Below are positions 1-10,421 of a stretch of 64,000 nucleotides of DNA, one piece after another. The stretch is from Pestalotiopsis fici W106-1. Lineage: Eukaryota; Ascomycota; Sordariomycetes; Amphisphaeriales; Sporocadaceae. The notes under the pieces are model-generated. The model was not told the DNA's origin and did no database searches. It saw nothing but the letters and a program-made list of their open reading frames with translations. Within the stretch, counting starts at the first letter, position 1. Each line of letters opens with the position of its first letter. A program made the translations under genes and the position numbers. Location of the stretch: assembly GCF_000516985.1 (NCBI RefSeq), contig NW_006917099.1:2000685-2064684 (forward strand), written 5' to 3'.

Positions 1-1850
1 CCAGGTATTTATACCATGATCCGGGAGATACTCCTCTATCAACTCGACATAGGCCCACAGGTATCTTGAATCCTTGCGTACCTCGGCAATCCGCATCTGC
101 TCCACAAGCGCGTGGATGCATTTGGCCATGTTTGACATGATGACAATCCGATAGTCGAGCAGATCTTGCTCCGACAGCTTCTTTTGCTCCTTTCGATGTG
201 CTGCCGACAAGAGGTATGATCGTGACTCGGATCCCAGTAGCAAGATTTTGTACTCGTTTTGCTTCTTCTTCTTCTTTTCCTTTTTCAAATCTTGGTCAAT
301 GGCGCGCGACCGCTTCTGGGGCTCGCTCCCTCCACTCGACGCCGAGGAAAGTCCACGCCGCAGCCACTTGCTCTTGAGTGACGGATTTTGTTCTTTCAGT
401 GACATGGTACGAAAGGTCGAGGCCAATGTCGTGTCACTGGCAATGGAGGAGCTTGGGCTTGTGACTGTAAATTTGTCCTGGGGATCGATTGGTGTCAGGG
501 CGCTCCAGTCAACCAGCACTTTTCCGCTATCCATGGGCGAGTGGACTGGATCGACACTAAACTTGTCCCTGGTCTCGACGGGTATTTGGCTAGGACCGGA
601 AACCATCTTTTCATCCACCTGTGGTAGTGTTGATATGCTAAACTTTTCCCTCGTTTCGACGGATGTACTACCTGAGCCGGAACCACGATACCTTGCATCT
701 TTTCCTGAAGGTATTATGCTGAATTTCTCCCTAGTCTCGACGGGTCCTCTGCTTGGCCCAGCCACGGCTTCCTTCTCGTGTGTTGTGGGTGTAGGCGGTA
801 TTACACTAAACTTGTCATGTGTTTCCACGCGGTATTCCTCGGCCAAGAACTTGTCAGCCTCCTCGGCATGACTGGTGTAAACAGCTACGGCTTTACCGCT
901 GCTCGAAGTTTGGGCCTCCGTTGGGTGGGCCTCTGTTGGGTGGGCCTCCATTTGGTAACCCAACGCTTCATCCACCGTCGTTGGTTGATGAGGCCACTGA
1001 TGATATGCATGTGTGGTGAAATGTGGATCATAGCTTGAAGACCCGGTCGATGTGCTATGAGGTGAAAAGTCTGCTGGCGAAGATGTTGATGATGAAGGTG
1101 ATGAGAGTATAGAAGTGGCGTCTCTGTTTGCATAAACCCACGCCGCCGTCTCCTCCATGGCTTGAAAAATGACGTGGGTTTGCGGAGATGCAAGAATATA
1201 TTCTTGCTGGGAAATTGCAGCGCTGTCCAAAAAGTCAGTGAGTTGCAAGACGAGGAATTTCAGCTAGCCAGTATTTCTCATGTACTCCAAACTCACCTAT
1301 TGCAGACTTGCTGGATCAGCGTCCAGGCTGCCATGTGATGCTGTATGACTGGTAGTGCTTCCTCGAGTTTTGACGCCTTGGAAGAGGACGACGGCGAATG
1401 TTGTATCGAACTGCTGGGGCGATGTCCCGATAACGATTGCTGCGGTTGAGCCATGGGGTTGGCATCCTTTTTGGAACTCCTCATTCTCATCATGAGCTTG
1501 GACATGCTCCTCCTCGGCCCGCTAGCGGCTAGTCGATGCTGCTGGAGTATATCGCCGTCTATCCTCGCAATGAGCGGCCGACAACAGGTAATGCACCGGT
1601 CCAGATAGAGGACTAGCTGAACATGTAGAGCGGGCGCTCCATATTGCGAAGCGATGGCCTGTTCGACGCGATATTTGGTCTGACTGACGACACCCTGCAA
1701 GGTGAGAAGTTGGTTTTCTAGCGATAAGACGGTCGCGTCGTCGTAGCCCCATTTCCGTCGCAACTCGGCGGCACTCGCGAGCGTCGTCGCCACGGCCTCG
1801 AGCACACCCAAAAGACCAGTCACGGTGTCGGCGATGGCGAGCGACGCCAT
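1..1850 (-). CDS. Fungal N-terminal domain / G-alpha-like fusion protein with lost P-loop (3' end outside window)
   Basis: Exon 1 runs from the ATG at 1850 to 1297, a 72-nt intron follows (1296-1223, GTGAGT...ACAG), and exon 2 runs open from 1222 to the window edge, giving 592 visible residues. Residues 1-100 or so resemble the helical fungal N-terminal domain found on STAND and ankyrin proteins. A Ser/Pro-rich linker follows. It carries five copies of a short V-E-T-x-[DE]-K-F-S-like motif. From about residue 495 a basic helix leads into KILLLGS, then a region with a D-Y-R-x-V-I-x-x-N helix and a L-V-E-Q-M helix. This is the order seen at the start of the Ras-like and helical domains of heterotrimeric G-protein alpha subunits. 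The canonical G-x-x-x-x-G-K-[ST] P-loop is replaced by GSESRSY near residue 515, so GTP binding is doubtful. The domain assignment is from recognised family pattern; the role (a non-canonical, possibly regulatory G-alpha) is inference. Confidence 0.8.
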
Positions 1851-3732
1851 ATCGTCCGTCGCTGGTTACCTCTTCCAGGCGCTGTCGGGGAGGGCGGGGA
1901 GTTTTGCGCAACGCTACGCAACCGACGGACGGCGCGACCCCGTCCGTTGGGCGGCAACGATGTGTAATGAAACAAAACGACGGCCCCAGGGTGGGAAGAA
2001 ATTAGCGATGGGCGCAAAGTAGTCGCGGTTCCGTCGTCTGCGAAAGGATCTCGGCTGTATTAGGTTTTAGAAAATCGAACCGTAGGATGGAGGTTTGGAG
2101 TCCCCGACCGACCGTTCGGGCGGTTACAGGACGGGTTGGCGAGCAAAGGCACCTAACCAGCAAAACCTAGGCAGGCAGCGGGCGGCGAGGCGGGACTGTT
2201 AAAAGTCGCTGGACGTTTACCAGGGTGTGTATCGTACCTGCAGACGCTCGGCTTCGGTATTTTAATGAAGCCGCTGATAATGTGGGCATTGCTGGGCTTT
2301 GCAAGCCTGCTCCAGGCCAGTCTGTTGAACATGATGATTGGTTGTGCCTACGCGAAAACAAGACCCTGGGCCCTACGTATATTGGTGCAGTGCTTGGAAT
2401 CCGGGGATCTATCTCGTCACGGCGGTTTTTCGTCATGGTTCGAATTCTAGTTTCCAACTTTTACTGACATGTTATACCCATTCAGCAACTGTGCATGATT
2501 TGGAACTAGATGAGCATACTATTGTCTTGTTGCGTCCGTTATACTACTTGACTCGAGTTTACTTTGTCTGTACATGGTCTTATCCAAGTAGAGTTTCCAC
2601 AGCCCACTGATACAGACTTTCAGGTGCTAGGGATAGCTAAGGCGGGATATCCATTTTCAGGGATTGTGCAGCACCATTGACGGCCGCTAGGCTGGTCTGA
2701 TGTGTCTGGTTTGGGGTCGAGAGAGGGGCTTGAGGGGCTTTGGCCACTTTGCGACCCAGCTTGTACGGCTATTACCACTGACTTGTCAGCACAATCAAAA
2801 GAACTCGGCCCATAATATGGAGCTGTCGAAACAAAATTCCTACCCTGAATAGTCGGATAGTATAGGTGTATGATCGACAGAGACCGATCGGCGTTGAGGC
2901 TATTAATACATCAACAATGCCCTCGTCAACCTGTGAAGCTGAAAAAAATGACGACGTGGGATGTCCAGCGGCGGCACATGTAATCTTCAGCGAGGTGCGC
3001 AAGTGCGGAGTCCTGTAGTAGTGTAGTATCTACTGCACAGCTTGGAAAAAGGTAGGACTTTTTTTTCCCTCTCAATGGCTTCCAAAATCGCATACACTAC
3101 GGCAGCTTGTTTAGTGCCCATTCAAATGTGGTAAGATATTCTCAGTTAGCGCACATTTAGTGGTGCTTATGCTGAATCCTAGAAGCCCCAATGTCGCCCC
3201 TATCAATCATCCACCACGGCCGAATGCCATTTGCTTCCGTGAAATTCGGAAGCCTCCTTCATTGCAGGTGCCCCAGCTAGTGTAGGACTTTTTTTTTTTT
3301 TTCACAAAAAAGACAAGCATCCCAATTGGCACATATTGGTAGGGGGAGGTGACGCAGTCTAGATCGAATTTGTCGACATGCCTGATGTCACCTTGGTTTT
3401 CGAGAGGCCCATGCACCTCCACAATGCAGAGTTGTAACAATTGTGCTAAACTAGCCATCGTTGTAGCGCCTTTCGGCACATGGTGTCCAAGTTTTTTCTC
3501 GTATACGACGTTTTCCCATGCCAAGGCGATTGAATCATTATACCAATATAGAAAAAAATGAGCATTTACATGATTGGCGCGAACGTTGATGATGGACGGC
3601 TACCAAACATTGAGGAGATACCGGGTGCTACCTAGGGTCCACAAATGAAGATGGGCTGATCATGTCGGAATACCCGCATTCAATTCCCACCTCATCCTTG
3701 TGGGGCTTCTCCGAGCCAAGGCCGGCCCCCGA
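1851..3732. other. Intergenic spacer without supported gene
   Basis: Only short open frames without recognisable domains occur here. The first part must hold the promoter and leader of the minus-strand G-alpha-like gene, the last part the 3' end of the transporter gene. The 11-base word GTAGGACTTTT followed by a longer T-run appears twice (near 3052 and 3282). Confidence 0.6.
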
Positions 3733-5410
3733 CTAATTATACGTCTCCGTTCTCTCGGCTCTTCTCGTCTCCCTCTTTGCCTTGCTGATAGTCAAGCTCA
3801 GCCTCACTGGGTTGGTGTGCTTGGTCTCAAAGATGGAATCAATCTCCTCCAGACTCAACTTGCTCGTTTCGGGGAAAATGAAATAGCTGGCCACCAGCTG
3901 CACCAGATTATACCCAATATACACGGCCCAGATCTTGTATCCAAGTTTGTTGATACCCAACGAAATGGCATAATTGCTGACTACACCTGCCGCGCCCTGA
4001 AACATGGCGTACAGACCCATACCCTTGGCACGCAGCGGCAGCGACAGTATCTCGACGGGATACAGATTGTGCATGGTGGCAATGAGCGAGGCTGAAGCCA
4101 CCTGGAAGGAAAAGATCCAAAAGACAGTCAGCGAGGCTGCCGCGTGGGATCCCGTCTCGGTGAATTTCCAACTGGTGATGGTGACGGCCGTCTGGGCAAT
4201 GATGATGGCAATCAAGCCCGAAAAGATGAGCGTTCGCCGCCGGAATATATCAATGAGGTACGATCCAAACGCTGTAAAGACAAAGTAGACGGCCGTCAGT
4301 CCGAGGTTGATGCCCAGCTGGTCAATGTCGCTCGTAATGCCAATCGTATCCAGCGCGGGAGTGAGGTACTGGCCAATGATACCGCCACCGTTCCATGACT
4401 GAAAGAGGGAGTAGACCAAGAGGACCAGCGTGCGGAATCGGACTTGCTTGGTAAAAAAGACACGGTAGTCATACGCGGCCTTGATTCCAGTGCTGGACTC
4501 TTCAAGCGACTCCTCAATCTGGGTCATCATGAGGCCGACAATGGGAGAGTTGATGTCATTGTGTGTCGTCATGTACTTGGCAATGACGCGACGGGCTTCT
4601 TCGTGTCTGTTTTTCATGACGAGCCATCTCGGGGATTCGGGGCACAAGATGTAAATGGTGACGCAAACGATAAAGGGGAAAAGCCCTTCGAGAACTGCAG
4701 CATTGTCAGTAACTATCAAGTCCAAACATGGCATGTAGCTTACTCAAAGGTGTCCTCCACTGCCAGTCGCTGCCTTTCCACTGGGTAAAGCCAATCAAGG
4801 CCGCGTTCATGACGATACTGCCGACTTGAAAACAGGCTCCAAATATGCCAACCAGTCTACCCCTGAGGTGCAGAGGTGCAATCTCGGCCATGTATTGGGG
4901 CGCTGTACATAATGCCGTGCCGAATCCGAGGAGCAGTCTCCCAATAAAGAAGCAAGGCAAGTTTGGGGCCAGACCCTGTACCAAGGCCGCAATCACGACC
5001 AAGAAGTTGCCAATAAAATTGACACCTCGCCTACCAAACGTATCACCAAGCGCCAGAAAGGGCGCGCCGACAAATGTCCCGACGGTCATGAGAGCATTGA
5101 TTGTGCCAATAATGACGCCGGCGCTGCCAAAGCCAAAATAGCTGTGCCAGCTATCGTACGCATTGATGCCGCCAATGACGGCCCAGTCAATGCCGTAGCC
5201 GGCCTGGTTGCAGCCCATGACAAACATGATGGCGCAGATGCGCAGGCCGGTCCGCGAGCGAAAGGTGAGGGCCTCGGCCGAGTGCCGCATCATGTCCTCT
5301 TCAGTGATTCGCGTAGCAATGACTTCATCGACCGTGGTGCCGAGCTTGTCGGCCGTCTCGGCGGCGTCGACGTGCGCGACGCCAGTCTTGTGGCTGCTTC
5401 GTTCTGCCAT
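3733..5410 (-). CDS. MFS sugar-porter family transporter
   Basis: Two exons: 5410-4744 and 4694-3733, joined over a 49-nt intron (4743-4695, GTAAGC...GCAG), giving 542 residues, the usual length for fungal sugar porters. The open frame extends upstream to 5440, but that codon is GTG; the first ATG is at 5410, preceded by a TATTTAT-like element. Sugar-porter signatures are visible: G-D-x-F-G-R-R in the loop after TM2, the R-x-x-x-G-x-G...P-x-Y-x-A-E-x-A-P...R-G region, PESPRWL after TM6, a GG-I-I-x-x-Y-L segment in TM7 and PET-x-x-x-S-L-E-E-I-D after TM12. About twelve hydrophobic segments can be counted. It should sit in the plasma membrane and import a sugar or oligosaccharide by proton symport. 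It is divergent from the GH95 glycosidase gene, which suggests its substrate is a product or substrate of that enzyme; the actual sugar cannot be read from sequence. Confidence 0.92.
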
Positions 5411-5546
5411 GATTGCAGCGAGAAATGCAGAGTCGGGCACAACTCGAGAGGGATTCGATCAAGTCAATGAGGAGAAAGTTGGGACGCCTGCGCATCACAG
5501 AACATGAGCTTGCACGGAAAGGAGACGAGATGAGACGGGCAGGCAT

Positions 5547-5555
5547 GATAAATAA
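5547..5555 (-). promoter_or_regulatory. TATA-like element of the MFS transporter
   Basis: Read on the minus strand this is TTATTTATC, 137 bases upstream of the ATG at 5410. It is a reasonable but unproven core promoter element. Confidence 0.3.
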
Positions 5556-6077
5556 GTCGGAACCAATGCAGTCCCCATTATTCGGTTCAAAGGTCTCGAC
5601 TGCAACCCATGATCTATCCAGGGTCCATCCTGAAGGCCGAGCTGGGACAGTGATGGATGATTCCCCAACCTGCTCTAGGCGAGCCGGTTATGCAGCTGTG
5701 TTTTTCAGTGACATGACCATCATCTGTCATTGGCGCGCTCCTCCAAACCCAGCGTTTCTCGCTTGCCAACAACAACAAGGGATATTTGGAGTAGACATTT
5801 GCGATTACATGTCTGTCTTTGTGGAGCTTGTATCACTATATGATTGGCTTCCCCGGACAATACTAGCCCGTCGTCGACTGATCATAACTGCAATACCCCA
5901 CAGCTCCCCCCGGATTGTGTCGTGGTCCACAAATCTTCCGTCCAATCAGGCCGTCTGGATCTTGCCGGTCAACAACTCGTCGTCTACGTGCGTAGGGCTG
6001 GGGAATGTCGAAATTGAACATGACTAAAGGGTCCAACCTGGACAGAGGAACTGCTAGTGCGCCCTTTTCATTGATGG

Positions 6078-6093
6078 TTCCGGGATATCGGAA
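6078..6093. promoter_or_regulatory. Perfect CCG-N6-CGG palindrome, candidate Zn2Cys6 regulator site
   Basis: TTCCG and CGGAA are exact inverted repeats separated by six bases, 150 bases upstream of the GH95 start. Zn2Cys6 factors of fungi bind paired CGG half-sites in direct, inverted or everted order, so this fits the class. No specific factor can be named. Confidence 0.35.
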
Positions 6094-6243
6094 CGCTTAT
6101 CCAGTTGGTGCTTGCGAGCTCCATGTCTACGCGGTATGGGCCATGATTGGGCAACTCGACTCGTAAACATAAGACCAACTGCCTGAAGCACTTACCGCAG
6201 AGCGAGGTCTGGTCTCGGGCACTCTTTAGACTACGCCGCCAAG

Positions 6244-8571
6244 ATGAAGTCTGATCATGCCCATTTGTGCCTTCACTATGATTCTCCAGCGACGGAATGG
6301 TCACGGGCTCTTCCTCTGGGAAATGGCCGATTGGGATGCATGGTTCATGGCCGGACCACGACTGAACTTGTTCAAATGAATGAAGATTCCGTGTGGTATG
6401 GAGGACCTCAAGACCGCACGCCAGCCAGCGCAAAACACTTGGCCAAGCTGCGGCAACTTATCCGTCGTGGGAAACATGGGCAAGCCGAGGAACTAGCACG
6501 TGAAGAGTTCTTTTCTAGCCCTGCATCAATGAGGCATTATGAGCCCATGGGCTCTGTGTACTTGGAATTTGGCCACCAGGAGCAAGACGTCGAGTCGTAT
6601 AAACGTTGGCTTGATATTGCAACCGCTACTCATTCAGTAGAATATCAAGTCCATGGCATCAGTATTCGCAGAGACATGATTGCGAGTTACCCCGACAAGG
6701 TCCTAGTGATGCGCATCACCTCGTCGGAACCAATACAGTTTCAAGTACACCTTGGTCGCCGCGGTGAAAATGAGTGGGATACCAATGAGTTCTTTGATCG
6801 TTTGAGAGTGGAAAGCATGGCTGAAGCAGCATCAGCCCGGATAGTAATGGATGCCACGCCTGGTGGCCATTCGAGCAATCGCTTGAGCTGCGTTTTGGGT
6901 GTCGGATGCGATCCAAAATTGGGCAGTGTTGTGGCGACCAAAACTTGCATCAAAATCAAGTCTGCAGATTGCCTCCTAGTGGTTGGTGCGCAGACAACCT
7001 ATCGTTGTGCGGATCCAGAGGGCGACGCTTCAAGAGACGTCCGTGAAGCGCTTGGCAGGTCATGGCAAGACTTGCTATCACGACACGTTGCAGACTATCA
7101 AGGCTTGTTTCAACGTACAAGCCTGCGATTGTGGCCAGACTTTTATCATGTTCCTACCGACACGAGGATTGCAAACAGAGACCCAAGAGATATTGGACTG
7201 ATTGCCTTGTACCACAACTATGGCAAATATTTGCTGATTTCTAGTAGTCGAGACGGATTCAAGGCACTACCAGCGAATCTGCAAGGGATTTGGAATCCAA
7301 GCTTTTCGCCTCCATGGGGTGCCAAGTACACCATCAATATCAATATTCAGATGAATTACTGGCCGGCGGCAACATCCAACCTGCTCGAATGTGCAATGCC
7401 TCTGGTAGACCTGATTGAGCGCATGGCCACGCGTGGTCAAAGGACAGCCAGCTTCATGTATGGGTGCTCGGGGTGGTGCAGCCACCACAATACCGACATT
7501 TGGGCAGATACTGACCCTCAAGATACCTGGATGCCGGCAACACTATGGCCACTCGGAGGGTTGTGGCTTTGCATAGATGTACTCCAGATGCTGCAGTACC
7601 GATACGACAGAGCCTTGCACCGGCGACTTTTCCCAATCCTCGAGGGCTGCATGTCGTTTTTGCAGGATTTCTTGATCCCATCAGCAGACGGACGATACCT
7701 CGTCACCAGCCCATCGCTATCGCCCGAGAACACGTATATATCAGACTCTGGAGAGCCCGGGATATTCTGTGAAGGCTCAGCCATGGACATGACAATTATC
7801 AAGACAGCTTTGGAGCTGTACTTGTGGAGTATAAAAGTCTTGGAGCTGCCCAATGCTTCAAAGCTCAAGGTTGAAGAAATAATCTCTCGCATTCCGCCAC
7901 TGCATATCAACGACGCCGGCCTCATACAAGAGTGGGGTGTTGAAGATTATCCAGAGCATGAGCCTGGACATCGGCACGTATCTCACCTCTTTGGCCTCTA
8001 TCCCGGCCATGTCATCAATCCAGTACGTTCACCACAACTGGCCAATGCCGCGCGACGGGTCCTGGAGCGTCGGGCGGCACACGGAGGCGGCCACACTGGA
8101 TGGAGCAGGGCCTGGCTTCTCAATATGCACGCCCGTTTGTGGGATGCAGAGGGCTGCGGCAATCACATGGAGCTGCTGCTTGGCAACTCGACTCTGCCGA
8201 ACCTTTTCGACAACCATCCTCCGTTCCAAATCGATGGAAACTTTGGCGGCTGTGCAGGGATAGTGGAATGCATTGTGCAATCTTTTCAAGCCCTTGCAGT
8301 GGGTAACGAGGGCGAGAATGAAGTCGAAATTAGGCTGCTTCCGTCATGTCCTCGGTCGTGGTCTGAAGGCGAGGTGTCTGATCTCTGTCTGAGAGATGGC
8401 TGGTCGATATCCTTTGAATGGAAAAGAGGCAAAATCATTGACCCGGTACTCGTCCGTGCAAAGCCAGGTGACTCTTCAAGAGCACGAATCATATTTCCCA
8501 ATGGAACTGCGCTGGTGGTGGAGGGACCTGGAGAGCATCGGGTAAGAAGCGGCGACGATGCAGCAGCATGA
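6244..8571 (+). CDS. GH95-family glycoside hydrolase (alpha-L-fucosidase type), no signal peptide
   Basis: Intronless, 775 residues, the size of GH95 enzymes. Family hallmarks appear in order: L-P-L-G-N-G-R-L-G near residue 25, N-E-D-S-V-W-Y-G-G near 50, P-P-W-G-A-K-Y-T-I-N-I-N near 357-370, H-N-T-D-I-W around Asn416, S-P-S-L-S-P-E-N with Glu495, G-H-R-H-V-S-H-L-F-G-L-Y-P-G, G-H-T-G-W-S-R-A-W, and I-D-G-N-F-G-G with Asp664. In characterised GH95 1,2-alpha-L-fucosidases a Glu is the general acid and an Asn-Asp pair activates water; Glu495, Asn416 and Asp664 are the likely equivalents, though not aligned here. Members cleave alpha-L-fucosyl or alpha-L-galactosyl ends. The N terminus goes straight into the catalytic N domain with no hydrophobic signal, so the protein is probably intracellular, unlike typical secreted fungal relatives. 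That fits processing of oligosaccharides brought in by the divergent transporter. Confidence 0.92.
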   Translation: MKSDHAHLCLHYDSPATEWSRALPLGNGRLGCMVHGRTTTELVQMNEDSVWYGGPQDRTPASAKHLAKLRQLIRRGKHGQAEELAREEFFSSPASMRHYEPMGSVYLEFGHQEQDVESYKRWLDIATATHSVEYQVHGISIRRDMIASYPDKVLVMRITSSEPIQFQVHLGRRGENEWDTNEFFDRLRVESMAEAASARIVMDATPGGHSSNRLSCVLGVGCDPKLGSVVATKTCIKIKSADCLLVVGAQTTYRCADPEGDASRDVREALGRSWQDLLSRHVADYQGLFQRTSLRLWPDFYHVPTDTRIANRDPRDIGLIALYHNYGKYLLISSSRDGFKALPANLQGIWNPSFSPPWGAKYTININIQMNYWPAATSNLLECAMPLVDLIERMATRGQRTASFMYGCSGWCSHHNTDIWADTDPQDTWMPATLWPLGGLWLCIDVLQMLQYRYDRALHRRLFPILEGCMSFLQDFLIPSADGRYLVTSPSLSPENTYISDSGEPGIFCEGSAMDMTIIKTALELYLWSIKVLELPNASKLKVEEIISRIPPLHINDAGLIQEWGVEDYPEHEPGHRHVSHLFGLYPGHVINPVRSPQLANAARRVLERRAAHGGGHTGWSRAWLLNMHARLWDAEGCGNHMELLLGNSTLPNLFDNHPPFQIDGNFGGCAGIVECIVQSFQALAVGNEGENEVEIRLLPSCPRSWSEGEVSDLCLRDGWSISFEWKRGKIIDPVLVRAKPGDSSRARIIFPNGTALVVEGPGEHRVRSGDDAAA

Positions 8572-10421
8572 GCGATTCAGGTGGCTCTTGAAAGCTGTGG
8601 CGTTGTTCAACGTTTTAACCGTCTGTTAAGTTGCCATCATTGTGCTCAAGGTACAAACCTTGGATCGGAAACTGCGGAACTGGCTGGGTCAAGAAGATTA
8701 ACCTCCAAATGAAAAAACCCAGATACCCCAGAGTTTTGAGTTATTATTCTGCTCGTATAAGCAAATGGCTCTCTGAAAGGATTTCTTGGTGAACAATTTG
8801 GGCAATCACTGTGCTTGTCCTTATTTCATGTCAAAGTTGGAAATGTCCCTATTCTCGGGACCATGCCAATAGTATCGTGAGCTAGAATTAAGGAGAAGAT
8901 GGTTGACGATACTATTTGGGGCAAGATTATCTGAGCAATGTGCAGATGATGGACAGAGCAGTGGGACTCGTTCTCGAAGCCATTGACGAATTATGGAGGT
9001 TGGCTTGGATGGGTCCTTGCCAAAATTGGGCGGGCAGAAAAAGGCACAGAGAAGCTAAAGGGCCGTTGCATGAATGACCCTTTTAGATGAGGCGCATCAT
9101 CATTGGGGCGAACGGCAACTAAATTCAATGCCGGATCATGTCGGGTTCTACCTAATTTGTAGCAGTAGCAGCCAGGAGAAGACGGGAATTGGTTGGATGA
9201 ATAGATGGATGGTATCTTGTCTTGTATATTCTATAGCCTACAGATGATCAAACTGGAAGAATCGAGACGGCCGAGATTCTTTTTTTTCCCCTTCTTCATG
9301 TTTTGGGTGGGTGTGTGAGAGAGTGTATTTCTTTTTCCCACACGTGTTCACGCGCTTTGTGCCAAATGACCCCACCAAAAGAGCGTAATGCCATCCAGCT
9401 TCCCCTTCTCGCCCCCAGCCCACCAATTGTTCCTCTTTATTAGCAGTGGTTGGCGACCGCCCGCAACACACTAAAAGCCAAGCACGGGCGTTGCCATAGG
9501 TAGCCGGGTAGTCCAGCTAAGCCCGCAAACGGCTAGCGCCATGCCAGCCCAAGGGGAGCCACTTGGGGACTGACCTGGACAATCAACAGATCAAAGTGGA
9601 GGGTTGGGAAACACTGACACTGGCATCCCCTTCAACGACAGCGAGGTTCAACCGCGATCCCTCGACCATCTTCAACCATCCCGGGCCCCTTCTACGACTG
9701 GGGCGCACCAAAGCGACGATGCGATAGCCCGGTATATCGACGACGACAATACTAACCAGACCCTGATCGGCGACACGACAGGAACAGGGCCAGCGACAAT
9801 CAGCCCAACACCACCACCCGCCCAGGACCGGCTCCAGCAATCAACACCACAACAGACGACTGACTCACCCTTTTCTTGCTTCCTTCCCGCGCAACGTTTG
9901 GTATCTGCGCCAACAGCCCGACCCGCAACAAGGCTGTCGTTGAGGAAATTCGCCATCTCCAGCTCACCCCGCGACTCTCCTGTCTCGGAAGAAGGATCGT
10001 CACAGGCCTACGATCTTTTGTTCCTACTACCAAGAATCGCTCCGAGAGACCATTCTTTCCTTTTGCGCCACCATCTTTTACCCACCTCTTGACGTGCGAT
10101 TATTGTCAAGACGTACATTGCAAGACCAAGACTCGCGCCGCCTCCTGAATCACAAGATACGGCAGAGATTGCAAAGACCATTTCTCCTGTGCCAACGATA
10201 TTTCAACTCTTGTTCGTTTGATTCTTTGACATACATTACGACATACTTGCTGTGTAATACTTGATCAACTTTTTGCTTCCATTACATTGCGCAAACATTT
10301 GCGATCCGAAACGACTCGTTTATCCACTTCTTCACGGGTCGCTCAAATCGCCCACTGCTTGCAATCGCCCATGCGACACTATCAAACACCAGACTGCGTT
10401 TATCGCTAAGAATCAACAAAC
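8572..10421. other. Intergenic region and probable long NudE leader
   Basis: No supported gene. From about 9,590 the plus strand becomes C-rich and A/C-rich, as in fungal 5' leaders, and runs into the NudE start codon. An open frame at 9604-10092 starts with TTG, is low in complexity and looks like leader sequence. Confidence 0.5.

Larger units (their letters stand above)
5411..6243. promoter_or_regulatory. Shared divergent promoter region of transporter and GH95 genes
   Basis: 833 bases separate the two start codons and hold no gene. The region contains a perfect everted repeat, TTCCG-N6-CGGAA, at 6078-6093 and a TATA-like element for the transporter at 5547-5555. The divergent layout and the related predicted functions make co-regulation likely, but this is inferred from layout only. 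Confidence 0.5.

Noticed and set aside
248..871. Plus-strand frame with repeated L-N-L-S-L-V-S-T-like units
   Set aside because: It is the antisense reading of the repeated motif array in the G-alpha-like gene.
2430..2450. GGTTCGAATTC word resembling a tRNA B box
   Set aside because: No matching T-stem, A box or acceptor stem can be formed around it.
3050..3305. GTAGGACTTTT followed by T-runs, twice
   Set aside because: Only a short shared word plus homopolymer; likely coincidence or slippage, not a mobile-element end.
9604..10092. 162-codon plus-strand frame upstream of NudE
   Set aside because: It begins at TTG, is low in complexity, has no domain and lies in the likely NudE leader.
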